Below are positions 7,287 to 15,736 of a stretch of 34,979 nt of DNA, piece after piece. Source of the DNA: a bacterium HR23 (lineage in GTDB: Bacteria > Chloroflexota > Dehalococcoidia > Lucifugimonadales > HRBIN23); NCBI GenBank assembly GCA_002923335.1, contig BEHZ01000001.1, positions 1 to 34,979 of the forward strand, read 5' to 3'. Within the stretch, counting starts at the first letter, position 1, and each line of letters begins with the position of its first letter. The notes beneath the pieces are model-generated. The model was not told where the DNA came from. It searched no databases and worked only from the letters and a program-made list of their open reading frames with translations. Both the position numbers and the translations under genes were made by a program.

Positions 7287-8504
7287 CTACCCCACCACCT
7301 TCCCTGCCTTCCAGCGCACCAGCAGGGCGAAGGTCAGCGCCAGCAGGGCGTTGACAGCAAACACCGGCCGCAGGCCCACCGCGCCGGCCACCAACCCCCC
7401 CACCAACGGCCCCAACCAGAAGCCCATGGAGTTGGCGCTCTGCAACAGGCCGTAGGCGGGGCCCATCCGCTCTCTCGGCACTACATACCCCATAAGGGCC
7501 GAGGTCTGGGCAACGCTGAGCCCCTGGCACGTCCCCACCACCACGATGGCGGTAAGCGCCTGCCACGGCTCCCGGGCCAGCAAAAGCCCCACAAACCCTA
7601 CAGCCGACACCAGCGGGGCCAGCACCAGCAGGCGGAGCACGCCTAGCCGTGCCCCCAGTGGCCCCGAAAGATACGCCCCCACCGCCCCCATCACACCCAG
7701 GAGGGCGAAGGCGATCCCCGCCAGGGACGCCTTGGACGCCGGGGCCAATGCCCCCATAAAGAGGGGCAACACCGGGAACATCACATTGGGCACAAACTGC
7801 ACCAGGAAGAGGAGCAGAAGCACCACCGGCATGCCCGGCATGGCCAGGAGGGAGCGGATGTTCTGTAGGATCCCCTGGCGTCCGTCCCGCGGGGGAGGGG
7901 TAAAGTGCTCATCCACCCCGAAGGTAACCACCAACCCCATCAGCGCCAGCACACCCCCCGCCACAAAGAAAGCCCCCCGATACCCCACTCCGTGCACCAG
8001 TAAGGCGCCCAGCAGCGGCCCCACCGTGTTCCCCAGGTTCATCATCCCCTGCAGAACACCTATGGCCATCCCCAGGCGCGGGCGGGGGGCAAGGGATGCC
8101 ACCAGCCCCATCATGGCCGGCACTGCCCCCGTCAACAGCCCCATCAAAAGACGCACCCCGACCAACTGGTAGACATTGGCAACGACCCCCGTGAGCACCA
8201 TCACCAGCGCCCCACCGAAGGTGCCCCGCAGCACATTCTTCTTCCGCCCGTAGCGGTCCCCTAGAGCACCCCAAATGGGGGCGGAGAAGAACATGCTGAT
8301 GCCCCCTACCCCCGCCGCCACGCCCGCCCACAGGGCCGCTTGCCGAGGGCCCTTCACCCCCAGTTCCTGGATGAACAAGGGGATGAAGGGGAAGACGAAA
8401 CTGAACCCCATCACCGTGATGCCCTGCACCAGGGCGGTGATGACCAGGGTGCGATGCCACGCCGACTCGCCCGATACCTTGACCGCCGTCTCCGTTTTGG
8501 CCAC
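7287..8504 (-). CDS. MFS transporter, drug-efflux-like
   Basis: About 405 residues with twelve hydrophobic segments, the standard size for major facilitator exporters. MFS motif A is clear after the second segment (GALGDRYGRKK). The glycine-rich fifth segment, GMMNLGNTVGPLLGALL, resembles motif C of proton-drug antiporters, hence the efflux call (TetA/MdtG-like). I chose GTG 8504, preceded by GGGGGAG; the longer frame from ATG 8576 overlaps the proposed -10 box and would add 24 non-hydrophobic residues. The substrate cannot be inferred. Confidence 0.9.
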   Translation of the reverse strand: MAKTETAVKVSGESAWHRTLVITALVQGITVMGFSFVFPFIPLFIQELGVKGPRQAALWAGVAAGVGGISMFFSAPIWGALGDRYGRKKNVLRGTFGGALVMVLTGVVANVYQLVGVRLLMGLLTGAVPAMMGLVASLAPRPRLGMAIGVLQGMMNLGNTVGPLLGALLVHGVGYRGAFFVAGGVLALMGLVVTFGVDEHFTPPPRDGRQGILQNIRSLLAMPGMPVVLLLLFLVQFVPNVMFPVLPLFMGALAPASKASLAGIAFALLGVMGAVGAYLSGPLGARLGVLRLLVLAPLVSAVGFVGLLLAREPWQALTAIVVVGTCQGLSVAQTSALMGYVVPRERMGPAYGLLQSANSMGFWLGPLVGGLVAGAVGLRPVFAVNALLALTFALLVRWKAGKVVG

Positions 8505-8523
8505 CGTGCTCCCCCAAAAGGGA

Positions 8524-8547
8524 AGGCCCGACACTTCGGCCGGGCCT
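8524..8547 (-). promoter_or_regulatory. leader hairpin of the MFS gene
   Basis: AGGCCCG (8524-8530) and CGGGCCT (8541-8547) form a perfect 7-bp inverted repeat with a 10-base loop, in the untranslated leader between the proposed -10 and the GTG start. It could be an operator or attenuator; no known riboswitch is recognised. Confidence 0.35.
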
Positions 8548-8571
8548 ATCCTTGGCTCGTCGCTCTTCTCT

Positions 8572-8577
8572 ATCATA
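8572..8577 (-). promoter_or_regulatory. -10 element of the MFS gene
   Basis: TATGAT on the minus strand, 5 of 6 to consensus, with no good -35. Predicted transcription start near 8565 would give a 60-base leader containing the hairpin. Confidence 0.35.
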
Positions 8578-8659
8578 GTAGCACACCCCGCTGGAGGCGG
8601 GGGAGTGGCCGGGGCAGGCGCCCCCTTCGGGCGTCCCGCACCGCCCGCAGGGCTCCCCC

Positions 8660-8688
8660 TTTACTTCCCCACGCCCCCTTGCTAGCAT
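8660..8688 (+). promoter_or_regulatory. putative promoter of the A-type carrier gene
   Basis: -35 TTTACT (8660-8665) and -10 TAGCAT (8683-8688), exactly 17 bases apart and 4 of 6 each, leading to a short leader with GGAGG before ATG 8714. Confidence 0.4.
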
Positions 8689-8713
8689 GGATGTGCACGG
8701 GTGGAGGTGCTGT

Positions 8714-9061
8714 ATGACGACGCCCACCAAGCCCCTCACCATTACCATCACCGAAAAGGCGGCGGAGAAGGTGCGTTACTTCGCCCAGAAAGAGGGCCTC
8801 GCCGAGTTCGGCTTGCGGGTCGCCGTCAAGGGCGGGGGGTGCTCCGGCCTTATGTATACCCTCTCCCTGGAGAAGGAACCCCGCCCCGATGACAAGGTCA
8901 TTGAACAGCACGGCATCCGCCTCTTTGTGGACAAAAAGTCTTATGTCTTCCTGGCCGGCACGACCCTGGACTTCACCGATGGCCTGAACGGGAAGGGGTT
9001 CGTCTTCCACAACCCCAACGCCAAGAGCGTCTGCGGATGCGGGAACTCCTTCTCCGTCTAG
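8714..9061 (+). CDS. erpA: A-type iron-sulfur cluster carrier (IscA/ErpA/HesB family)
   Basis: 115-residue carrier that receives Fe-S clusters from the scaffold and passes them to apoproteins. The three ligand cysteines are C43 (GGGCSGL) and C107/C109 (CGCGNSF); their 64-residue and 2-residue spacing equals that of E. coli IscA (C35, C99, C101). Start ATG 8714 has GGAGG seven bases upstream. An upstream in-frame ATG at 8687 overlaps the predicted -10 and is unlikely. The gene is followed after 15 bases by a YgfZ-like gene, another Fe-S biogenesis factor, so the two probably form a unit. The exact orthologue (ErpA, IscA or SufA) is not decidable from sequence. Confidence 0.94.
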   Translation: MTTPTKPLTITITEKAAEKVRYFAQKEGLAEFGLRVAVKGGGCSGLMYTLSLEKEPRPDDKVIEQHGIRLFVDKKSYVFLAGTTLDFTDGLNGKGFVFHNPNAKSVCGCGNSFSV

Positions 9062-9076
9062 CCCAGGGACGCCCCC

Positions 9077-10183
9077 GTGGCTTCCCGTAGCCCCCTTTAC
9101 TCCCTCCACGCCTCCTCGGGGGCGTCCTTTGCCCTGGCCGACGGTTGGGAGGTGCCCAGCACCTGGACATCCCCCCTGCAGGAGGCCCACACCGCCCGCC
9201 ACGCCTGCGCCCTCTGGGACCGCTCCCCCTGGGGACGCTTCCAGGCCACCGGCAAAGACGCCCTGGACCTCCTGAACCGCCTCTCCACCAACCGCCTGGA
9301 TGACCTTCCCCCCAGCCGGGGCCGGCAGACCGTCCTCACCACCAATAAGGGGCGGTGTCTTGACTGGCTCTGGGTCTTCCGCCTCTCCTCGGGCCTCCTG
9401 CTCCTCACCAGCCCCGGCGCAGAGGAGGCGGTCGCCTCCTGGATAGACACCTACACCATCCTAGAGGACGCCTCCCTCACCTCCCTCACCACCACCACCG
9501 CCCTGATAGGCGTTGTGGGGCCGGGGGCGGAGGGCACGCTGGGGGAGGTGGTGGGGCTGCCCCAGGGGATGGGGCGGGGCGACGCCTGGGAGGGACACTG
9601 GGAGGGGACGCCCCTCATCGCCCTGCGCACCGATGCCCTCGCCCTCCCCCAGTGGGACCTCCTGGCCCCTGCCCCCCACGCCCCCCGCCTCTGGAGCGCC
9701 CTCCGCCAGAGGGGCGCCCTACCCCTGGGGGAGTCGGCGGTGGAGGTGCTCCGTGTCGCCGCCGGCATCCCCCGCCGGGGGAAGGAGATAACCGACGCCT
9801 ATAACCCCCTGGAGGCGGGGCTGTGGGAGAGCGTCTCCTTCAACAAGGGGTGCTACATCGGGCAGGAGGTGCTGGCCCGCCTGAAGACTTACGGCAAAAT
9901 CCAGAAGGCCCTGGCCCGCCTGGCCTTCCCGCGCCCCGTCCCCGCAAGCACCCCCCTCTGGGCCGAGGGGAAGCGGGTAGGGGTGGTAACCTCCTCGGCG
10001 GTGGACGAGGACGGCCCCATCGCCCTGGGCTACCTGGACCGCCCCTTCCTGGAGGCGGACAGGGAGGTGGAGGCGGTGCTCCCCGCGGGGGCGCCGGTGC
10101 CCGGCCGGGTGGTGTGGGCGCCCTCCCTCCCCCCGGCCTATCAGGCCCCCCCGGGCGCAGGCGAGGACGAAGATTCCCCCTAA
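9077..10183 (+). CDS. ygfZ: folate-binding YgfZ/GcvT-like protein
   Basis: 368 residues related to the glycine-cleavage T protein. The YgfZ signature KGCYxGQE is present (NKGCYIGQEVLARL, C259), which marks the branch that uses tetrahydrofolate in Fe-S protein assembly or repair rather than glycine cleavage. It starts at GTG 9077, 16 bases after the carrier gene's stop, with AGGGA upstream. The C-terminal residues after about 330 are a Pro/Ala-rich tail (VWAPSLPPAYQAPPGAGEDE). The neighbouring A-type carrier supports the Fe-S role; other gcv genes are absent. Confidence 0.9.
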   Translation: MASRSPLYSLHASSGASFALADGWEVPSTWTSPLQEAHTARHACALWDRSPWGRFQATGKDALDLLNRLSTNRLDDLPPSRGRQTVLTTNKGRCLDWLWVFRLSSGLLLLTSPGAEEAVASWIDTYTILEDASLTSLTTTTALIGVVGPGAEGTLGEVVGLPQGMGRGDAWEGHWEGTPLIALRTDALALPQWDLLAPAPHAPRLWSALRQRGALPLGESAVEVLRVAAGIPRRGKEITDAYNPLEAGLWESVSFNKGCYIGQEVLARLKTYGKIQKALARLAFPRPVPASTPLWAEGKRVGVVTSSAVDEDGPIALGYLDRPFLEADREVEAVLPAGAPVPGRVVWAPSLPPAYQAPPGAGEDEDSP

Positions 10184-10848
10184 ATAATCCCCCCACGGGT
10201 GGCCAGATAGACCGCCTGCGCCCTGTCCCCCACCCCCAGTTTGTCAAAGATGCGCCCGACGATGTTCTTCACCGTCCCCTCGGTGTAGTGGAGTTCCTGG
10301 GCGATCTGGGCGTTGGAGAGGCCCTGGGCCATGCGCCGCAGCACCTCCCGTTCGGTGGGGGTCAGGGTGGCGAAGCGCTCCCGCTCCTCCGGCGTGAGGG
10401 GCGGGCCGGCAGCCGAGAGGGCCTGCACCAGGGTCGGCCACAGGGCGCTGTCTATAATGCTTCCCCCGTCCATAATGGTGCGAATGTCCCGCAAGAGGCT
10501 CTCCGGGGAGACCCCCTTCAGGCGATAGCCCGCGGCGCCGGCCAGCAGGGCACGCTTCAGATACTCCGGGTCGTCAAACCCCGTCAGAATGACCACACGG
10601 GTCGTGGGCGCCACCTTCCGCACCCGGGTGGTCGCCTCCAGACCGTCCATATCCGGCAGGCGCACATCCATGAGCACCACATCGGGCTGGAGGGAACGGG
10701 CCAGTTCCACCCCCTCCTGCCCCGTGCCCGCTTCCCCCACCACCGTCATATCCGGCGCACTGCTCAGAACCGCCTTCAGCCCCTCCCGAAAGAGGGGGTG
10801 GTCGTCCACCAGAAGGATGGAGACAGGGCGCTTGCCCAGGCTCTCCAC
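10180..10848 (-). CDS. NarL/LuxR-type response regulator
   Basis: 222-residue transcription factor. The receiver domain has the acidic pair D15/D16 and phosphoacceptor D61 (VVLMDVRLPDMDG). It is followed by a LuxR-type helix-turn-helix near residues 155-220 (LTPTEREVLRRMAQGLSNAQIA and EGTVKNIVGRIFDKLGV). I chose GTG 10848 with GGGAGG at 10860-10855; the longer open frame upstream contains the promoter region. It is divergent from the hybrid kinase and overlaps the last four bases of the YgfZ gene tail to tail. The target genes and the cognate kinase are unknown; the adjacent kinase is an obvious candidate, though it carries its own receiver. Confidence 0.93.
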   Translation of the reverse strand: MESLGKRPVSILLVDDHPLFREGLKAVLSSAPDMTVVGEAGTGQEGVELARSLQPDVVLMDVRLPDMDGLEATTRVRKVAPTTRVVILTGFDDPEYLKRALLAGAAGYRLKGVSPESLLRDIRTIMDGGSIIDSALWPTLVQALSAAGPPLTPEERERFATLTPTEREVLRRMAQGLSNAQIAQELHYTEGTVKNIVGRIFDKLGVGDRAQAVYLATRGGII

Positions 10849-10998
10849 AGGCTTCCTCCCTTCTGCCGTGCTCGTCGTAAAGGCCACCACGGGACATCCT
10901 AGCCCTTGCCCCACAAGAGGCGAAGGGGCGAAGGCGAGCGGTTCGCACTTTTTTGAGGAAAATTGGGGGTTATCCCTCACCAGAGAAACGGCCCCTTC

Positions 10999-11006
10999 AT
11001 TATAAT
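10999..11006. promoter_or_regulatory. bidirectional -10 palindrome
   Basis: ATTATAAT is its own reverse complement, so it gives TATAAT on the plus strand (11001-11006) and on the minus strand (11004-10999). It could serve both the kinase and the response regulator. No good -35 is seen on either side. Confidence 0.5.
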
Positions 11007-11030
11007 ACCTTCTAGCGGTGAGGGACGGGT

Positions 11031-14000
11031 ATGACGGCACCGGGGCTGGATGACCTGTTGGCCAGCGGTGGGGCAGAGCGCCTCCTGCGTGCCATTGCAG
11101 AGGTGGCCTTCGTCAACCTCTCCCGTCTCCCCTCCCCGGCCGTTATGGAGCGCCTGGCGGGCATCGTGGGGGAGGGCCTGGGGGCACGGGCGGTGGTGGT
11201 CCGCCGATACGACCCCCACCGCCAGGTGCTGGAGGCGGTGGCCTCCTGGGGCATCCCCCTTGCCGACCTCCCCTACCCCGCCCTTCCGGTCCAGCGGGAG
11301 GAGCGTCTCTACTCGGTCAACACCGTAGCGGTTGTCTACACCGCCGACCTCCAGGATGACCCCATCGCCCACACCGTGCGGGAGCGCCTGGGGATAGAGA
11401 CCACTCTGGCGGTCCCCCTGCGCACAGCCGACACCTACCTGGGAACCCTGCGCCTGCACTTCCGGGAACGGCGCACCTTCACCCCTGAGGAGACGGCCCT
11501 GGTGCAGGCGGTAGGCGACCGCCTCGCCCTGGCCCTGCATCACCTGGAGGCGCTGGAGCGGGAGCAGGGCGCCCGCCGGCAGGCCGAGGCCCTCCTGGCG
11601 ATTGCACGGGCCGGCCTCGCCAACGCCCCACTGGAAGAGATATTGCAAGGCCTGGCGTCCGCCATCCGCCAAGCCCTCCGGGCCGACTCCACGGTCATCC
11701 GCCTCTGGGACGAGGAGAGCCAGGGGCTTGTCCTGGGCGCCTCCGACCCTCACGAGTTCCCCGGCTGGGGCAGACCCAGTGTCATCCTGCCGATGGAGTC
11801 CTTCTCCGGCCGTGTCTTCACTGAGAACCGCACCCTTATCCTGGCCGACATCCACAGCGACCCCACCGCCCACCCCAGGTTCCCTCCCCAGTTCCGCTCC
11901 ACTATGGGCACGCCCCTTCCTGGGGAGGAACGACCGGTGGGCGTCATCCACGTGGAGTGGAAGGAGCCCCATACCCCCACCCCCCAGGAGCAGGTCATTC
12001 TGGAGATGGCGGCAAGCCTGGCGGCTCAGGCGGTGCGCAAAACACAGGCGCTGGAGCGGGAGCAGGGCGCCCGCCGGCAGGCGGAGGCCCTCCTGGCGAT
12101 TGCACGGGCCGGCCTCGCCAACGCCCCACTGCAGGACATCCTCCAGGGCCTGAGCAGGGCCATCTACGCCGCCCTGGGGGCCGACCGGGTTGTTATACGC
12201 CTGTGGAACGAAGAGGAGCAGAGCCTGGACCTGGCGGCCTTCACCCCTGCCCTTCTGAGCCACCTCCTGCGCCCCCGCCACCGGAGCGGGGAGAAGACCT
12301 TCTCCCTGCGGGTCTTCCAGGAACGGCGCACCATCGCCCTGCCCGATATTGAATCGGACCCCGTCGCCCAGGCCACCTTCCATCCCAGCCTGGTCTCCAC
12401 CCTGGGGACGCCCATCCCCGATGTGGAGAAGCCACTGGGCGTCATTCACGCCGATTGGACGACCCGCCACGTGCCCACGCCCGCCGAGCAGGCCCTCCTG
12501 GAGATGGCGGCGGGCCTGGCGGGGCAAGCCATCCTGCGGGCACGGGCGCTGGAGCGGGAAGAGAGCGCCCGCCGCTGGGCCGAGGCCCTGGCCGACGTGC
12601 TGGAGCGTGCCACCCGCCCCGGACCCCTTCCCCAGGTCCTGCAGGGCATCCTGGAGGGCATGGCCCACTACTGGGACGCCCCGGGGGGCATCATCCGCCT
12701 GGTGGACAGGGATGCCAACTGCCTCAACGCCGTCGCCTGCATCGGCTACCGCCTGGAGGACCTGGCCCCCCAGCCCGTAGACGGCAGTGGAGGGGGATTC
12801 TCCCACCGCATCTTCACCACCGGCGCGACGGGCGTCTTCGGCTACTCGGAACTGGTCCAGGCCGGCTCCTTCATCCCCCGCTTCGGCTACCGGCAGATGC
12901 TGGGGGCAGTGCTGAGGGTGCGGGGGGAGGCGGTGGGTGTAATCCACCTGGACTGGAAGGAGGAGCGGATCTTTACCCCCCAGGACATAGAGCGCTTTAC
13001 CCTCATGGTGGGCCTCGCCTCCCAGGCGGTGGAGCGGGCGTGGCTGTATGAGGAGACCAGCCGGCAGGCCCAGGCCCTCCAGGAGAGCAACAGGGCCCTG
13101 CGCTTCCAGGCGGTTATCCTGGGGCAGGTGCAAGACGCCATCTGCGCCACCGATAGGGATGGGAAGGTGCGCTACTGGGGGCCGGGGGCGGAGGCCCTTC
13201 TAGGCGTCCCGGCCCCCAGCGCCCAGGGCAAGCCCCTCTACGCCCTCTTGGGATACACAGCCGAGGAGTGGGCGGAGTGCGTTCGCAGGGTGGAGCAGGG
13301 GGAGATCCCGGCCACCCGCTCGGTGCGCTACGCCCACCCCCAGGGGAAGGCCCTCTGGCTTGACCTGGCCATCTCCCCCTGGTATGGAGAGGGGGGCGGT
13401 TTGGATGGGTTCATCGTGGTGGGGCGAGATGTAACCCGGGTGCGCCAGATGGAGGTGCAGATGCTCCAACTGGAGAAGATGCGCGCCCTGGGGCAGATGG
13501 CCGCGGGCGTCGCCCACGACTTCAACAACTTCCTGGCGGTGATTATGGGCCAGGCGGAACTGGCCCTCATGGACAGAACCCTTTCCCCTCGCCTCCAGCA
13601 GGCCCTGGAGGCCATCCGGCGGGCGTCGGTGGATGGGGCGCAGGTGGTGCGCCGTCTGGCCACCCTGGCCCGCCTGCGGGCCGAAGGCCAGCCCGAGCCG
13701 GTGGACGCCCAGAAGGTCTGCCGGGACGCCCTGGAGAGCACCCGCTTCGCCTGGGAGGAGCGCTCTGCCCGCCAGGGCATCGCCATCCATCTGGACCTGG
13801 ACCTGCAGGAGGTGCCTCCGTTGGCCTGCACCGAGTCGGAACTACGAGAGGTGCTCATCAACCTCATCCTGAACGCCATTGACGCCATGCCCCAAGGGGG
13901 CACCCTGGGCCTCGCCTGCTTCCAGGACGGGGGGCAGGTGTGCATCGCCGTGAAGGATACGGGCATCGGCATCTCCCCCCAGGTGCGCCAGCACCTGTTT

Positions 14001-14594
14001 GAGCCGTTCTTCACCACCAAAGGCCCCCGGGGCACCGGCCTGGGCCTGGCCGTCTCCTACAGCATCGTGAAGCGCTATGGGGGCGACATCACCGTGGAGT
14101 CCGCGGTGGGGAAAGGCTCCACTTTCACCGTCCGCCTCCCCATCGCCCCGTCCCCGCGGGAAAAAGAGACGCCCAAAGGCGAGAGCATCCCCGCCGGGCG
14201 CAGTCTGCGCCTGCTGGTGGTGGAGGACGACCCCGCCGTGGCCGACCTGCTGGAGGACATGCTCCACACCCTCGGCCACCACCCCCAGGTCTTCCGGGAC
14301 CCCACCCAGGCCCTGGAGGCCATCGGCTCCGGCGAGTGGGATGCGGTGCTCACCGACCTGGCCATGCCCGGCGTCAGCGGTTGGGAGGTGGCCCAACACA
14401 GCAAGAAGGTCCGCCCCATGGTGCCCGTGCTCCTCCTCACCGGCTACGGGGACCACATTGACCCCCAGCAGGCCCGTGCCCACGGCGTAGACGGCATTCT
14501 GGGCAAACCCGTTTCGGCCAGGGACATGGCGATCGCCCTGCAGGCGTTAGTTGAGGGGGGGGGGGTGAGAGTATTCCGCCAGAAACTCGGCTAA
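11031..14594 (+). CDS. hybrid sensor histidine kinase with four GAF domains, PAS and receiver
   Basis: 1187 residues, soluble, with no membrane segment. Domains in order: four GAF-like sensor modules (about 25-172, 195-338, 361-500, 528-680); a PAS domain (about 690-805); a dimerisation domain with H829 in AGVAHDFNNFLA; a HATPase with the N box NLILNAIDAM near 943, DTGIGI near 976 and GTGLGLAVS near 1002; and a C-terminal receiver (about 1061-1180) with D1109 in VLTDLAMPG and a conserved K in GKPV. The H-box type with DFNN is that of the HisKA group common in PAS-GAF hybrids. Two linkers between GAF modules are almost identical in DNA. Start ATG 11031 follows GAGGGACGGGT. The many GAF modules suggest integration of small-molecule or light cues; ligands are unknown. 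Confidence 0.95.
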   Translation: MTAPGLDDLLASGGAERLLRAIAEVAFVNLSRLPSPAVMERLAGIVGEGLGARAVVVRRYDPHRQVLEAVASWGIPLADLPYPALPVQREERLYSVNTVAVVYTADLQDDPIAHTVRERLGIETTLAVPLRTADTYLGTLRLHFRERRTFTPEETALVQAVGDRLALALHHLEALEREQGARRQAEALLAIARAGLANAPLEEILQGLASAIRQALRADSTVIRLWDEESQGLVLGASDPHEFPGWGRPSVILPMESFSGRVFTENRTLILADIHSDPTAHPRFPPQFRSTMGTPLPGEERPVGVIHVEWKEPHTPTPQEQVILEMAASLAAQAVRKTQALEREQGARRQAEALLAIARAGLANAPLQDILQGLSRAIYAALGADRVVIRLWNEEEQSLDLAAFTPALLSHLLRPRHRSGEKTFSLRVFQERRTIALPDIESDPVAQATFHPSLVSTLGTPIPDVEKPLGVIHADWTTRHVPTPAEQALLEMAAGLAGQAILRARALEREESARRWAEALADVLERATRPGPLPQVLQGILEGMAHYWDAPGGIIRLVDRDANCLNAVACIGYRLEDLAPQPVDGSGGGFSHRIFTTGATGVFGYSELVQAGSFIPRFGYRQMLGAVLRVRGEAVGVIHLDWKEERIFTPQDIERFTLMVGLASQAVERAWLYEETSRQAQALQESNRALRFQAVILGQVQDAICATDRDGKVRYWGPGAEALLGVPAPSAQGKPLYALLGYTAEEWAECVRRVEQGEIPATRSVRYAHPQGKALWLDLAISPWYGEGGGLDGFIVVGRDVTRVRQMEVQMLQLEKMRALGQMAAGVAHDFNNFLAVIMGQAELALMDRTLSPRLQQALEAIRRASVDGAQVVRRLATLARLRAEGQPEPVDAQKVCRDALESTRFAWEERSARQGIAIHLDLDLQEVPPLACTESELREVLINLILNAIDAMPQGGTLGLACFQDGGQVCIAVKDTGIGISPQVRQHLFEPFFTTKGPRGTGLGLAVSYSIVKRYGGDITVESAVGKGSTFTVRLPIAPSPREKETPKGESIPAGRSLRLLVVEDDPAVADLLEDMLHTLGHHPQVFRDPTQALEAIGSGEWDAVLTDLAMPGVSGWEVAQHSKKVRPMVPVLLLTGYGDHIDPQQARAHGVDGILGKPVSARDMAIALQALVEGGGVRVFRQKLG
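11549..11633 (+). repeat. 85-base direct repeat, copy 1, in the kinase gene
   Basis: Matches 12047-12131 at 84 of 85 bases (only C11585 versus G12083 differs), offset 498 bases = 166 codons. It encodes the linker beginning LEREQGARRQAEALLAIA and the start of the next GAF module. Confidence 0.9.
12047..12131 (+). repeat. 85-base direct repeat, copy 2, in the kinase gene
   Basis: Second copy of the 11549-11633 repeat, at the junction of GAF modules 2 and 3. A more diverged third version of the linker (LEREESARRWAEALADVLERA) begins near 12547. Confidence 0.9.
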
Positions 14595-14625
14595 TAAAGA
14601 CGACCTCCGTCTGGAAATACCCGCC

Positions 14626-15009
14626 CTATCTGCCCCGCTGACGGAGCACCTGCACCCCCGCCGAGGCCAGCACCGCCCCCTTGATGGGTGGGGGGGCTTT
14701 GCGCACCACCACCCGCACCCCCTCCACCTGGGGGAAGCGCCCCAGCACCCGCTCCGCTATGGCCTGCGCCAGAGACTCCAGCAGGGCCTGGGGTGGCCCC
14801 AGCACCACCTCTTGCACCAGACGGTAGAGGGCGGAATAGTCCACCGTGTCCTCCAGACGGTCCCTGGCGCCGGCGCTCCCCAGAGGGAGGCGCACCTCCA
14901 GGTCCACCAGGTAACGCCCCCCCAGGCGTCGCTCCTCCTCGGAGACCCCGTGGAAGGCGTAGAAGGCCATCCCCTCCAGGAGGATGCAGTCGCCCTCGTA
15001 GGCGCTCAT
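14626..15009 (-). CDS. folB: dihydroneopterin aldolase
   Basis: 127-residue enzyme of folate synthesis that cleaves 7,8-dihydroneopterin to 6-hydroxymethyl-dihydropterin and glycolaldehyde. Typical features are the ILLEGMAFYAFHGVSEEER start with its catalytic Glu, the DTVDYSALYRLV block, ESLAQAIAERVL, and VVVRKAPPPIKGAV with the conserved Lys. The ATG overlaps the upstream gene's stop (ATGA), so translation is coupled to that unknown anchored protein. No other fol gene is in the window. Confidence 0.93.
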   Translation of the reverse strand: MSAYEGDCILLEGMAFYAFHGVSEEERRLGGRYLVDLEVRLPLGSAGARDRLEDTVDYSALYRLVQEVVLGPPQALLESLAQAIAERVLGRFPQVEGVRVVVRKAPPPIKGAVLASAGVQVLRQRGR

Positions 15010-15698
15010 GGGAAAGGGGTCTCCTCCAGCAGGGCGTAGCGCCCCATATCCACCAGGCGCGTCTCCAGAAAGGCGCCGGAGGGGCGATAGGTGGTTACCA
15101 GCAGTTGCCAGCGCCCCTGCTCCTCCCGGTAGCGGGCCAGCAGGAGGCGGGCGGGCTCAGGGGGAGGGCCCTCCAGGCCGGCCAGGGGCACCCTCAGCAC
15201 CCACGGACGGCGCAGAAGGGGCACATAGGGCCGTCCCTCGGCGTCGAAGGCCTCCAGGGCGAAGACACGGCGCAGGCGGTAGCCCTCGGGGGGTGGGGGG
15301 ACCTGGGCGGGGTCTAGGGGGCGGTAGAGGAGTTGGGTAGTGGCGGGGAGGCTCTCCCATTCCAGCCAGAGGGCGATGCGCCGGGCAGGGTCGGTTTCCC
15401 CCGAGGCGAGGGTGGTGCTGGGGAGGGGGTTTATGCGTGGCAGGAAGCCGCGAGGGAAGGGTTGCAGAAGCCACACCTGCGCCCCCTCTACCGGCGGAAG
15501 GGGCACCCTCTTCACCTGGTTGGCGGGGACGATGAGGGGCGGGGGCACCGAGAGGTGGGGCGGAGGGGTGGGCCAGGGGGGTTGGGCCAGAACGGGAAGC
15601 GCCCCGCCCGCCCAGCGGGAGAGCCACACCCCCACACCCACCGCCCCCAACACCGCCACCAGGAGCATCACCCCTTTGCCCAGGGCCAGACGCCTCAT
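15006..15698 (-). CDS. membrane-anchored or exported protein of unknown function
   Basis: 230 residues from ATG 15698 (GTG 15701 directly before it is also possible). An N-terminal hydrophobic segment (residues 8-27, GVMLLVAVLGAVGVGVW) suggests a signal anchor, followed by a Pro-rich stretch (PPWPTPPPHLSVPPPLIVP) and a globular part without cysteine pairs or a known motif. The start lies only about 4 bases from the predicted transcription start, so the mRNA may be leaderless. It is coupled to folB and divergent from the DUF4012 gene; an envelope role is an inference only. Confidence 0.75.
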   Translation of the reverse strand: MRRLALGKGVMLLVAVLGAVGVGVWLSRWAGGALPVLAQPPWPTPPPHLSVPPPLIVPANQVKRVPLPPVEGAQVWLLQPFPRGFLPRINPLPSTTLASGETDPARRIALWLEWESLPATTQLLYRPLDPAQVPPPPEGYRLRRVFALEAFDAEGRPYVPLLRRPWVLRVPLAGLEGPPPEPARLLLARYREEQGRWQLLVTTYRPSGAFLETRLVDMGRYALLEETPFP

Positions 15699-15707
15699 CA
15701 CAGATGC

Positions 15708-15716
15708 TAGTATAGA
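15708..15716. promoter_or_regulatory. overlapping divergent -10 elements
   Basis: Minus strand TATACT (15714-15709) faces the anchored protein and folB. On the plus strand TAGTAT (15708-15713) or TATAGA (15711-15716) faces the DUF4012 gene. No convincing -35 on either side. Confidence 0.4.
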
Positions 15717-15736
15717 GGGATAGCAGGCACAGGACA

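Noticed and set aside
5408..7354. A 648-codon open frame on the plus strand across the selenoprotein, ttuA and ttuB genes
   Set aside because: Its translation is Gly/Pro/His-rich low-complexity without motifs; it is the antisense shadow of GC-rich genes with clear families.
11549..12131. CRISPR or tandem-repeat array interpretation of the 85-base repeats
   Set aside because: Only two copies, inside one reading frame and in phase with protein modules; no regular spacers or cas genes.
10977..13133. A 718-codon minus-strand open frame over the kinase gene
   Set aside because: Antisense shadow of GAF-coding DNA; the translation is repetitive Gly/Gln/Leu-rich and matches no known fold.
14595..14625. 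Terminator between the kinase and folB (AGACG-ACCTC-CGTCT)
   Set aside because: Only five pairs and no T-run on either strand; not distinguishable from chance.
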